64,000 bases of DNA, taken from the NCBI GenBank assembly GCA_950022295.1, contig OX465595.1, positions 73,802,770 to 73,866,769 on the forward strand, in the 5' to 3' direction. Below the pieces are notes generated by a model. The model was not told the DNA's origin and made no database searches. It was given only the letters and a program-made list of their open reading frames with translations. How positions within the stretch are numbered: the first letter of the stretch is position 1; every line of letters begins with the position of its first letter. This document shows, piece by piece, positions 11,073 through 21,604 of this stretch. The stretch is from Bromus sterilis (taxonomy: Eukaryota > Streptophyta > Magnoliopsida > Poales > Poaceae). A program made the position numbers and the translations under genes.

Positions 11073-12162
11073 AGTGACACGCTCTATGGAATCAAGAATA
11101 CGAACGGGGTATTCTCGATAAGAAAGGTCATCTTGGAGATCAAGCGTTTCATGGTCGACTTCGCGGATGGGGTCCTTGAAGCAACGCCTGAGTTGGGACA
11201 CATGGAATACATCATGTACTCGGGAAAGGTGCGGGGGTAGTTCAAGTTGATAGGCAACTTCTCCATGTTTAGCAAGAATGCGGAAAGGTCCGATGTAACG
11301 TGGGGCCAATTTGCTTTTGATACCGAATCTTTGGGTTCCCTTCAGAGGAGTAACCCGGAGGTAAGCCTTCTCATCCAGATTGTAGCTCTCCTGCCTATGA
11401 TAACGATCATAGTAGATTTTCTGGCGAGACTGGGCTGCTTTCAATTGATCACGAACAATGCGAACTTGCTCTTCTGCTTCCTTGATCATGTCCGGTCCAA
11501 AGAATTGTCTTTCACCGGTTTCTGACAGTTTAGTGGTGTTCGACATCGTCATCCATAAAGGAGTTCAAAAGGATCCATGTTCAGACTAGATTGGAAACTA
11601 TTGTTATAAGCAAATTCGGAAAATGGAAGAGACTTCTCCCAATTCTTTCCGAATGAGATAACACAAGCTCTGAGCATTTCTTCAAGAATTTGGTTAACCC
11701 TTTCGACTTGACCACTAGACTGAGGATGGAAAGCCATACTAAAGGAGAGATGAGTTCCCATAGCACCCCAAAATCTAGAGGTGAAAAGGCTACCACGATC
11801 AGAATTGATTTCCAAAGGAACACCGTGAAGGGATACAATTCTAGAGACATACAAGTCTGCCAACTGGCTAGCAGTTATAGACTCGCGAACGGGAAGGAAG
11901 TGAGCAACTTTGGAAAGCCTATCTATGACAACGAAGATGGCATCATTTCCTTTCTGGGTTTTTAGAAAGCCGGTGATGAAGCCCATACCGACTTTGTCCC
12001 ATTTCCACTCTGGAATAGGCAAAGGTTGAAGAGTGCCAGCAGGTCTTTGGTGTTCGGCCTTAATGCGACGACAAACATCACATTCGGCAATGCACTTAGC
12101 AATTTCTCTCTTCATCCTAGTCCACCAAAATCTCTGGCGTAGATCTCGGTACATATTTGTGA
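11073..12162 (-). pseudogene. Element B integrase remnant (Ty3/gypsy), broken
   Basis: Read on the minus strand it covers the integrase from the zinc-binding region (MYRDLRQRFWW, CDVCRR) through the core to the GPF motif (RYIGPFRILAK) and the start of the chromodomain-like tail. The first catalytic Asp is replaced by Gly (VGMGFITG, where sister copies have VGMDFITG); the second Asp (NSDRG) and the Glu (GQVERVN) are kept. Three residues are missing after SRFWG. A one-base deletion near 11526 and a TGA at 11549-11551 break the frame. Gag, protease, RT and RNase H are absent: the sequence passes from the primer-binding site straight into integrase at 12162. It is certainly inactive. Confidence 0.9.
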
Positions 12163-12173
12163 TACCAAGTCTG
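12163..12173 (-). promoter_or_regulatory. Remnant of element B primer-binding site
   Basis: On the + strand GATACCAAGTC abuts the LTR. The minus strand reads LTR, GACTTGGTATC, then integrase. Sister copies continue with AGAGCAGG. The deletion between this site and integrase shares a CA, suggesting microhomology-mediated loss. Confidence 0.8.
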
Positions 12174-12513
12174 TCGGGACCCGGGGTTAGCGTATGCAAG
12201 TCCAGTTAAGACATAGTCATAACGAGAACCGTACCCACTTGTGTAAGCAGACAAGGCCAAGCACAGAACATTCTCGGAAAGCATCGTACGTGAGGGGTAT
12301 CCCATCCAGGCCGGATGATCAACTGAGATGGGTCCTCATCGTCCGCACACAAGTCTAATGATATGGGTGGTGAACCCCCATATTCAAAGACAAGTCGCCT
12401 CAACCATACTATCGACTATCTCATAACTCTTACATAGACTTACTCCAGCCCGATCACTTAGTCGGGGTCTAGGGCGGGCTCGATCATACCACAAAGTGTG
12501 CACGAGATGGAGT

Positions 12514-12518
12514 CTCGA
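12514..12518. repeat. Left target-site duplication of element A (CTCGA)
   Basis: CTCGA directly precedes the TGTCGGG terminus and recurs at 25785-25789 after the TGACA terminus. Removing the element restores a continuous LTR of element B. Confidence 0.95.
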
Positions 12519-15500
12519 TGTCGGGACCCGGGGTTAGCGTATGCAAGCCTCGCTACAACACAATCATATGGAGAGCCGAGAATCGTACCCACTTGTCTAA
12601 GCAGACAAGGCCAAGCACAGAACGTTCTCGGAAAGCATCGAACATGAGGGGCATCCCATCCAGGCCGGATGATCAACTGAAATGGTTCCTCATCGTCCGC
12701 ACACAAGTCTAAATGATATGGGTGGTGAACTCCCATACTCATAGACAAGTCGCCTCAACCATACTATCGATTGTATTATAACCCTTACATAGACTTACTC
12801 TAGCCCGATCACTTAGTCGGGGTCTAGGGCGCGCTCGATCATACATCAAAGTGTGCACGAGACAGGGTCTCGAACAATCGCATCGCGATGCCCCAAGCTG
12901 CGCACATCTAACGGCAACTTGGTGTATAAAAGACCGCCAGCCAGATCACAACTAAGGTCTCGAAAACCCATACTAAGACATGCATGTTATAAACATACAC
13001 GCAGCACACATGCCTTGTATGAACAGCAGGTATCATTGCAATTCTCTACAAAGTATTCATCTTTATTAATAACTCTTACAGAGTGCACACAGAGATCACA
13101 AGCATGTGATCCAACATTACAACAGACAAGCGGAAGCAAAGTAGGTCTGAGTACAAACAAGTTTAACAAATGGCTTAGAGAAGCCTTATCTAAAAACAAG
13201 ACCTCCACGAGGGAACCAGTCGTCTGACTGGGACTACACTACCTTGGTCTTGGTCTGAGTCTTCATTCTTCGAGCTTCAGGTAGAAGTCACCATCGGGGT
13301 CGGTGGGTTCATCTAAAACATAGATTAAGAAAACGTGAGTACAAAATCGTACTCAGCAAGACTTACATAGGAGCTATACTACTCATGCATATGTATCAAG
13401 GAAAAGGGAGGTGGGGTTTCACTTGCAGAAGTGCCAGCTTTGACTTGGCTAATCCTGAACTACGAGTAACAGACTTGAGGTAAGAAGCGTACACGAGTCC
13501 ACTACATCTCTTCAACCAATACACCACTATGGTTACTTCCTCGACTTCCCCACGAGAAGCACACCATAGCACTCACGCTTATCTTGGTGTGTTTTAGAAG
13601 TATCCAGTTCAAGTTGTCTAATAATCGAGCACAGCTCTCCAAGCAGACCATAACCGCGGACGCGGCTATTCGAATAGTTTTGTGAACCCTGCAGGGTTGT
13701 ACCGCTACACACACACACTCATCAGTTACGGCCAGGGAGTGGGACCCTTCAAGCGGGTACCGGCGAGGATGTTGCCACGACACTTCGCCCACAGCTCCGT
13801 TCTAGTCCAGAGAGTCGCCTATCTGAGGGGGATCCGTATGGAAGTCCGGCCGAGGTTCCAGTACAGCCTCAAACGATGTGTGCAGGGTCCCAAGCCGGTC
13901 TTGAAAAGCCGTTCATCCACTTCGCAGACCGTGCCACAGCCCTACAGAACTCCGAACTACTGCGACTTCTGGGGTTCGAACGGGGTGAGGTACTAGGTCG
14001 AGAGGGGTCAGTGAGCCCAATGCGTGGTTGTACTCTTCTTCTTGGATCACCACACAAGAACTCGGGCTTAAGGCGGTGTTCAACGAGACAACCCACTGTG
14101 TAATCCTACACAGCCTCTCATCGTTCACCTTGTATTAGGGTAGATTCACCAACACGTTTCACTTTCATCAACACCATGTTTCTCATCATCCCGACTCACA
14201 TCATAAGTAACCTCATTGTACCACTAAGCATGCAATAAGCAGTAACAGTTGCAGGGGTCACATGATATCAACCAACTCCTACATCTGCTAGGAATTTGGT
14301 TTGCTTACTACTGTGACAATATGATAGGTCATGCAAAGGATATGGGTTCAACTATGCGATAGAAACGTTATCATGGTGATCATCCTAAACAATGCATAAG
14401 CGAGACATGAGAGGGAAGTGGGATTTTATCGACATGATCAATGGGGGTTTGCTTGCCTTGCTGTCGAGGTTTTGATAACGGTGTCTTCAACGAAGGGGGA
14501 AGCCTCCTGCTCCGGTTCCACTTCTACTCGACAAACAACAAACAAGGAAGCAATATAAATACAATACACAAACACATGGTTGAAGGTTGAAACTTGATGT
14601 ATATGCTTCTGATGTGTTTGGGAAATTCCATTTAAATGGAGTATATTGCAAATTGAATTGCAAATTCAAACTCTACATTTGAATCCAACTTAGCCAAGTT
14701 GCATGTGACATTGTTTGATCATTTTGAACCTTTTGTAAATGTGTATGATATACCTCTGAAGTGTGGTTGAATTGTAGCATAATTCCATGGTCCAAGTTGC
14801 AAAAGCATTTGAATTGAATTTGAATAAATTCCAAATAATTCAAATGACATATGCTACTGGTCCCATTTTAAAATCAACTCAAACAAAGTTGAAAGTTGCA
14901 TATTTGGATAGATAATTTTCTCTTGATCATTTTTCATATATTATTTGTCCAATTTGGAGTTAATATGAATTTTCTATGAATTTCCAAAGTTTGTGGTATT
15001 TTCTGGAATTTCTTTAATTCTTTTTGATTTATTGCGTCAGCAGGGGGGCTGACCAGTCAAACTGACTAGGGGGCCCCACCTATCTTTCTCTGTGGGGTTA
15101 AATCCCTGTTAGTTTAAAACTAACAGTGGTTAATTAGAGGTCTGGGCCCACTGCCAGTGGCCCAGGGGTTAGGATTAGTGGGGGTTTAGCTCGGGGGTTA
15201 GGGTTAAGTGGCCGGCGGCTTAACGCCGGCAGCACTGGCACGGCGGCGCTCTCGCCGGACTGGGAATTTGGCTACGGGAAGAGGCGTGGGTGGTACGGGG
15301 AGGAAGCTAGGGCTCGCGCGCGTCCACTGGTGTCATCGGAGCAACGCGGGGAGGTCTGTGGCCATGGCTACGACGACGTTTGCGGCGGCCGGAGACGACG
15401 CACTACGGCGATGGCGAAGAAGGCCACGGGGAGGACAACGTAGAGCACGGGCGTGTTCCTTGTGCTCCCGCGCGTCGAATGGAAGCAGCTGGGGGTCGTG

Positions 15501-16719
15501 AGGAGGACCAGAGGGACGGCGGCGTCTTCCCCGGCGGAAGCAGAACAACGGCGAGCTCGGAAGTGGAACTAGCGGGCACGGTTTGAAGACGGGAGGGTTG
15601 CGTTCGACTGCTACGAACTCCAGGAGCCAAACGCGCGCGCTGGGCAGGACTTGGGAGCACGGGAGTGAGTTCAAGCTCGTCCATGGCGGAGGCTGTGCTC
15701 GGCTCCCATGGCGGAATGGCACAGAGGAGGAGTTAGGGGGCGCGGGGATAGGCATAAGACGCAGCTGCTCACCAGGAAGGCGATGGAGCAGACGGCGTGC
15801 TTGGGGAGGAACTGGAGTTGCCGGATTTTGAAGGCGACTTGCGGCGGCCGGAGTTGAAGACGACGAAGGGGGCGGCGGCTCTGGAGCTCCTCGGGACGAT
15901 TCCTTCTGCACGGTGACGTAGTCGAGGACGGCGGAGGCGATGGACACCTTGGCTTGGATCGGAGACGACGGTGGCCACGAGTTCTTCACGACATGGCGAC
16001 GGCGGCGCTCGGGTCATCGTCGGGCTCGTCGCAGGAGTGAGAGGGAGAGGCTCTGGAGGGGAGGAATGGAGGCGTGGCACTCGGGTGCGTCTCCTGGGGC
16101 ACGTAGAAGGGCCGGGGAGGGCATGTGGAGGGCTGTGGGGCGTCGCGGTGGCATCGGTGGCGTCGGTGGCTTTCCACCGAGCACCTTGGGGGCGCGGGGA
16201 GGAAGACGACAGGGACAAAGGCTGCTGGGCTGGGCCGGCCTGTGTGGGTTGGGCTGCTTTGCCAGGTAAGCTCATTTTTCCTTTTCTCTCTGTTTTACTT
16301 TTCTGCATTTTTGTTTTGCTGTGCTAAATAAATAGCTAGGCATTTTATTAAATGCTGAAAAAATTTATATGGCCTCATAATAATATAGACTAGCCACTTA
16401 GAAAGTTTCAACATTTTTAAAATTCAAATAATTTGAATCTTAACTCAAATAGGGTTATTTGATTAATTCCAAGGAACTGTTTGAATATTAGAAAATTCCA
16501 TGAGCATGGGATTGCTCCCAAACCATTTTTAAAATGATCAGCACCATTTATAGGAATTTTCCAAATGTTCAAATGATTTTTGGAAAAAGATTTTTATCTG
16601 GCCATTTGAATTAATTTCTCAAGGCTTTCTTTTCCCCATTTTTGAATTGAAATTTGAATTTTTTGCATGAATGCAAGGTACCTCTGATCCTAGCACATAC
16701 CTAACCTGGGGTTGTGACA
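12519..16719 (-). repeat. Element A 3' LTR, 4201 bp
   Basis: In element orientation it begins TGTCACAACCCC and ends GGGTCCCGACA, with TG...CA ends. It has AT-rich parts, a GC-rich block (about 15200-16270), an AATAAA signal (complement of 13062-13067) toward the end, and the conserved CCTGCAGG-containing segment near 13690. Four kilobases is long for an LTR. Short open frames in the GC-rich block do not match anything I recognise. Confidence 0.95.
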
Positions 16720-18703
16720 ACTCGCCCCCACTCAAAAGAATCTCGTCCCGAGATTCAGAAGTCTCCGGGAGGAAGGAGGGGTACTCGGCATGGAGACGGT
16801 CTTCTCTTTCCCACGTGGCCTCTTTCTCAGAGTGGTGTGACCACTGAACTTTCAGAAACTTGATCTTCTTTCGACGAGTGACACGCTCTGCTGAATCAAG
16901 AACACGAACAGGGTATTCTCGATAAGAAAGGTCATCTTGGAGGTCAAGCGTTTGATGGTCGACTTCGCGGATGGGGTCCTTGAAGCAACGCCTGAGTTGT
17001 GACACATGGAATACATCATGTACTCGGGAAAGGTGCGGGGGTAGTTCAAGTTGGTAGGCAACTTCTCCACGTTTAGCAATAATGCGGATGGGTCCGATGT
17101 AACGTGGGGCCAACTTGCCTTTGATACTGAATCTTTGGGTTCCCTTCAGAGGAGTAACCCGGAGGTAAGCCTTCTCATCCAGATTGTAGCTTTCCTTTCT
17201 ATGATGACGATCATAGTAGCTTTTCTGACGAGACTGTGCTGCTTTCAATTGATCACGAACAATGCGAACTTGCTCTTCTGCTTCCTTGATCATGTCCGGT
17301 CCAAAGAATTGTCTTTCACCGGTTTCTGACCAGTTTAAAGGTGTTCGACATCGTCGTCCATATAGGAGTTCAAAAGGAGCCATGTTCAGACTAGATTGAA
17401 AACTATTGTTATATGCAAATTCGGCGAATGGCGGAGACTTCTCCCAATTCTTTCCGAATGATATAACACAAGCTCTGAGCATGTCTTCAAGAATTTGGTT
17501 AACCCTTTCGACTTGACCACTAGACTGAGGATGGAAAGCTGTACTAAAGGAGAGATGAGTTCCCATAGCACGTTGGAAGCTTCCCCAAAATCTAGAGGTG
17601 AAAAGGCTACCACGATCAGAATTGATTTCCAAAGGAACACCGTGAAGGGATACAATTCTAGAGACATACAAGTCCGCTAACTGGCTAGCAGTTATAGACT
17701 CGCGAACTGGAAGGAACTGAGAAAATTTGGAAAGCCTATCTATGACAACGAAGATGGCATCATTTCCTTTCTGGGTTTTTGGAAAGCCGGTGATGAAGTC
17801 CATACCGACTTTGTCCCATTTCCACTCTGGAATAGGCAAAGGTTGAAGTGTACCAGCAGGTCTTTGGTGTTCTGCCTTAATGCGACGACAAATATCACAT
17901 TCAACAACAAATTGAGCAATGTCTCTCTTCATCCTGGTCCAGCAAAATCTCTGGCGTAGATCTCATTACATTTTTGTGCTACCGGGATGAATTGAGAGGG
18001 GTGTGTCATGGGCTTCTTTGAGGATGAGTTGCCTTAGTTCCCTATTCTTAGGTACTACTAAATGATTTCCAAAGAATACCGTTCCTTTACTATCTGTGGA
18101 GAAACATTTAGCAACTCCGCTAGCAATGTTCTCCTTGATCCGGCGAACACCTCGTGCACGCCTTTGGGCAACTATAATTTGATCCTCAAGGGTTGGTTTC
18201 GCCACCAAGTTGAAAAGAGATCGACGAGGAACAATCTCGAGATTAAGCTTTCGAAATTCCTCATGAAGAAGTGGTTGATACTGTTGTAACATGAGGTTGT
18301 TACAATACGACTTACGACTTAGTTCATCAGCCATGACATTGGCTTTGCCTGGGGTGTAAGAAATTACTACGTCGTAATCTTTTATCAACTCAATCCAGCG
18401 TCTTTGCCTGATATTAAGATCTGGCTGGGTGAAAATGTATTTGAGGCTTTGGTGGTCGGAATAGATCTCACAACGATTACCAAGGAGGTAATGTCGCCAA
18501 GTTGTTAGGGCATGAACTACGACAGCGAGTTCAAGGTCATGGGTAGGATAGTTCTCTTCATGTGGCCGCAACTGGCGTGAAGCATAAGCTACCACATGTC
18601 GATCTTGCAGAAGTATGCATCCTAACCCTTGCCGTGAGGCGTCACAATAGATCTCGAAATCCTTTTTGGTGTCTGGAGGTGCAAGTACGGGTGCAGAAGT
18701 CAA
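16619..18703 (-). pseudogene. Element A RNase H and integrase with chromodomain-like tail; one in-frame stop
   Basis: RNase H spans 18703 to about 18300 (DASRQGLGCILL, LELAVVVHALTTW, SDHQSLKY, with the ADALS region as ADELSRKSY). Integrase follows with H..H (HDTPLSIHP) and CDICRR, but TAA at 17966-17968 interrupts it within the zinc-binding region. In the downstream 437-residue frame the catalytic residues are D45, D106 and E142 (35 residues between D and E), then a GPY/F-like motif (IGPIRII, 279-285) and a chromodomain-like tail (about 338-388, EYPVRVLDSAERV, FLKVQWSHHSEKEATWE). The frame runs about 100 bases into the 3' LTR and stops at 16619-16621. It would remove template RNA and insert the copy; the tail may target chromatin. 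Inactive because of the stop. Confidence 0.92.
16720..16734 (-). promoter_or_regulatory. Element A polypurine tract
   Basis: The minus strand reads TTTGAGTGGGGGCGAGT directly before the 3' LTR, the position and purine bias expected for the plus-strand primer. Similar G-rich tracts adjoin the LTRs at 31229, 39267 and 59332. Confidence 0.7.
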
Positions 18704-18780
18704 TCTTCTTTTTAGCTCTTGAAAGCTTTCCTCGCACTTGGGAATCCATAAGAATTTCTTATCTTTCTTGAGGAGTTCAT

Positions 18781-21132
18781 TTAGAGGCTTTGCAACTTTA
18801 GAAAAGTTCTCGACGAAGCGACGGCAATAGCTGGCTTAACCGATTCAGGTGGAGTCCAGTCAAGGAAGGCCTGAACTCTCTCGGGATTCACAGCAATGCC
18901 TTTTGCAAAAATCACGTGGCCTAAGTAGGTCACTTCTGGTAGCCAAAATTCACACTTGGAGAATTTAGCATACAGGCGATGCTCTCTAAGTTTCATCAAT
19001 ACCAGCCTTAGGTGATCGGCATGTTCTTCTTCGTTCTTCGAGTATATAAGGATGTCATCGAGGTAAACCACGACGAACTGGTCCAAATACTCCATGAAGA
19101 TCGAATTCATCATGCGTGAGAAAGTGGCGGGGGCATTGGTTAAACCAAAGGACATGACGGTGTACTCGTAAAGACCATAACGAGTAGTAAAAGCCGTTTT
19201 GGGAATGTCCTCGCTTCGGATCTTGATTTGATGATAACCTAATCTCAAATCCATCTTGGAGAAGACAGAGGATCCTGCAAGTTGATCATAAAGATCATTG
19301 ATCCTGGGCAGTGGGTACTTGTTCTTTATCGTCGCTAAATTTAGCGGGCGATAGTCTACGCACATCCTTTCTGTTCCATCTTTCTTCGTTACGAACAGAA
19401 CGGGGCAACCCCATGGCGATGAGCTAGGGCGGATGAAGCCTTTTTCCAAAAAAGCTTCCAGTTGGGTTTTAAGCTCAGCTAACTCACCTGGGGCCATTTT
19501 ATATGGGCGTCTAGAAATTGGTGCGGTTCCTGGGGCAAGATCCACTATGAACTCTACACATCTATCGGGTGGCATTCCCGGCAGCTCTTCAGAAAAGACA
19601 TCTGGGAAGTCACGAACCACCGGAACATCTTCAAGGTCGGGAAGGGGAAGCACATTCAAAGATTGTACTTGGTTTCTTGTTCTGGGTGAGGTGTAATCTG
19701 TTGTCTGGCCTGAAGGATGGGTAAGTCTAACGGAATTGGCTTTACAATCAAGAAAAGCATGTTGTCTTGATAACCAATCCATACCAAGGATGACATCAAT
19801 GTCTGAAGACTTGAGGGCTATGAGTGAAGCAAGGAATACTAAACCCTCAATTGCAATTTGATTACCATGGCTTACTCTATTAGTTTGCCACTTGGAACCA
19901 GGAGTTTGAATGATCATAGGGGTGAACATTTCTTCAAAGGATACATCATGTCGAAGTGCATAACTTTCCGACATGAATGAGTGAGATGCTCCTGGATCGA
20001 AAAGGACAGAAGTGGGAACAAAATTGACTGGGAGCGTACCAAGAATGACGTCAGAAGTACTATCAGTTTCCTCAGTTGAGATTTGGTTCACACGTCCAAG
20101 ATTTTCTGAGGTGGATGGCTTAGCGGTGGAAACCTTCGGAGGTGGTTTGGCACGAACAGTGGGTTTTCCTTTGGCATGGGGTGGAGCATTTTGGTTGACG
20201 GGGCACTCACGAGAATAATGACCAGGCTGGTCACATCTAAAACAGGCTCCAAAGATAGTGCGGGGAGCTGGGTTGTTTGGTGGAGCTGGTGGACGAGGCG
20301 GCACAAGGGATGGCCTCGGTGGGTTGTTTTGGGTAAACAAACTGTTAGGAATCCAGATCATACGCTTCTGAGGGCGTGAACTGGAAGAAGGGGCAAGCTC
20401 AAGAGCATGCTTGCGAGACTTCTCGAAAACTTCATTGCCATGCTCAGCTCTGAAGGATCTGTTGACTAAATCCTCAAAGGTGGGAAATTCGATGAGGTTG
20501 AGATCATGACGAAGGATGGGGCTAAGTCCCTTGCGGAACCTTGCCTGCTTTCTGGCATCGGTGGTGATCTCATCTTGGGCATACCGAGCAAGACGGTTGA
20601 ATTCCCTCACATACTCATGAATGGACATCTCTCCTTGATTAAGATTGCAAAACTCTTCCTTCTTGCGCTCCATCAACTCATGCAGAATGTGGTACCCTCG
20701 AAAGGCAACACAGAACTCTTTCCAAGTCACTACGTGACCATCTGGCTGCATTGCAACATGGTTCTCCCACCATTGAAGAGCAGCACCTTCCAAGAAGTAT
20801 ACCGCGAAAATAACTCGGTCATCGGGAGCAACATGTGCTGTATCAAGCTTACGCTCGATGGAACGGAGCCAATCATCAGCTTCAAGGGGCTCAGAAGAAC
20901 ATCGGAATACCGGTGGCTTGAGGAGGATGAAGTCCTGAATGCTGACCGCCACATTACGATGGTGGGCGGTATTCTGCTCGATGAGCTCCAAAAGGCGTGT
21001 TTGATCACGTCTATTCCGCTCAGCTTCCATCATGATTTCCGCCGCAGAAGGCAGGGTTGGAGGTTCATCATAATTTCGATTCCGATCACGGTCTCGATTC
21101 CGAAGAACAACACTACGAGTTCCACCTAACAT
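18781..21132 (-). pseudogene. Element A gag-protease-reverse transcriptase, frameshifted after RT
   Basis: An open frame of 783 residues starts at an ATG (21132) shared by sister copies. Gag (about 1-340) has the WLRSIERKLD...WWEN region and a CCHC knuckle (C297, C300, H305, C310). Protease has FDPGAS at 378-383. RT (about 555-745) has VDYRPLN, MDLRLGYHQI and the YLDD box at 690-693. A 25-base deletion flanked by GCT repeats (site about 18836, compared with element C) shifts the frame, so the last 16 residues are spurious and RNase H is out of frame. Gag and pol share one frame, as is common in chromoviruses. The N-terminal half looks intact but would make a product lacking RNase H and integrase. 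Confidence 0.93.
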
Positions 21133-21585
21133 CCTGTGTGATAAAAATCAACAATCAGAACAGGTTGTACGATGGAGTCAAGGATAAAAGGATATGATTT
21201 CAGAAGGAGAAGACTATAATGCAAAGGCAATGAATCAAAGAAACACGGGATAATTCCGGCAGCATAACGGCTACACCGGGATGGAAAACAAGACGACCTC
21301 GAGGAGATTGGACAAAACTTCCTCAAGGAACTCAAAACACGAAGACTTTGGAAAACCACAACAATCCTACGACTATAAAGAGGAAATCAAAGAGATGTTC
21401 TAATCAGACATAGATGAGCCTAGTCCTATCATCCTGTAGAAAAGATAAGGGTGACTCAGAACTCAGATCGATGAGGGTAAGGAGAAAAAGAAGCCTTACG
21501 TTGTTCCCTTATATACCCAGAGTAACTATATAACTATAGAATGCTAGACTCGACTTCGGCCAAGGCTGATAATCCTACAGTCAGT
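21133..21585 (-). other. Element A untranslated leader between primer-binding site and gag
   Basis: About 450 bases with no gene, containing the CTTGGCCGAAGTCGAGTC segment also seen in C and D. It would hold the packaging signal of the RNA; none can be pinpointed. Confidence 0.6.
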
Positions 21586-21600
21586 CCTGCTCTGATACCA
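21586..21600 (-). promoter_or_regulatory. Element A primer-binding site for initiator-Met tRNA
   Basis: The minus strand reads TGGTATCAGAGCAGG four bases after the 5' LTR, complementary to the 3' end of plant initiator methionine tRNA (…CTCTGATACCA). This is the usual primer of plant Ty3/gypsy elements. Confidence 0.92.
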
Positions 21601-21604
21601 ATTC

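Noticed and set aside
12519..12720. Short conserved peptides in the LTR ends (for example the frame reading HHPYHLDLCADDEDPFQLI) as a small gene
   Set aside because: Repeats in all LTRs because the DNA repeats; no start context, no continuation, and subfamily variation does not preserve the frame.
15190..15215. TTAGGGTTA as telomere-like repeat
   Set aside because: Only one to two units inside an LTR, present in both LTRs of element A; chance or element sequence.
15200..16270. Open frames of 60-220 codons in GC-rich LTR blocks (also 24300-25390, 28100-29090, 38000-38800, 57900-58900) as host genes
   Set aside because: They occur on both strands, recur in every LTR copy with frameshifts between copies, and are Pro/Ser/Arg-rich low-complexity products expected from GC-rich DNA.
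21586..21600. Match to the initiator-Met tRNA 3' end as a tRNA gene
   Set aside because: Only the terminal 15 bases match, at the exact place of a retrotransposon primer-binding site.
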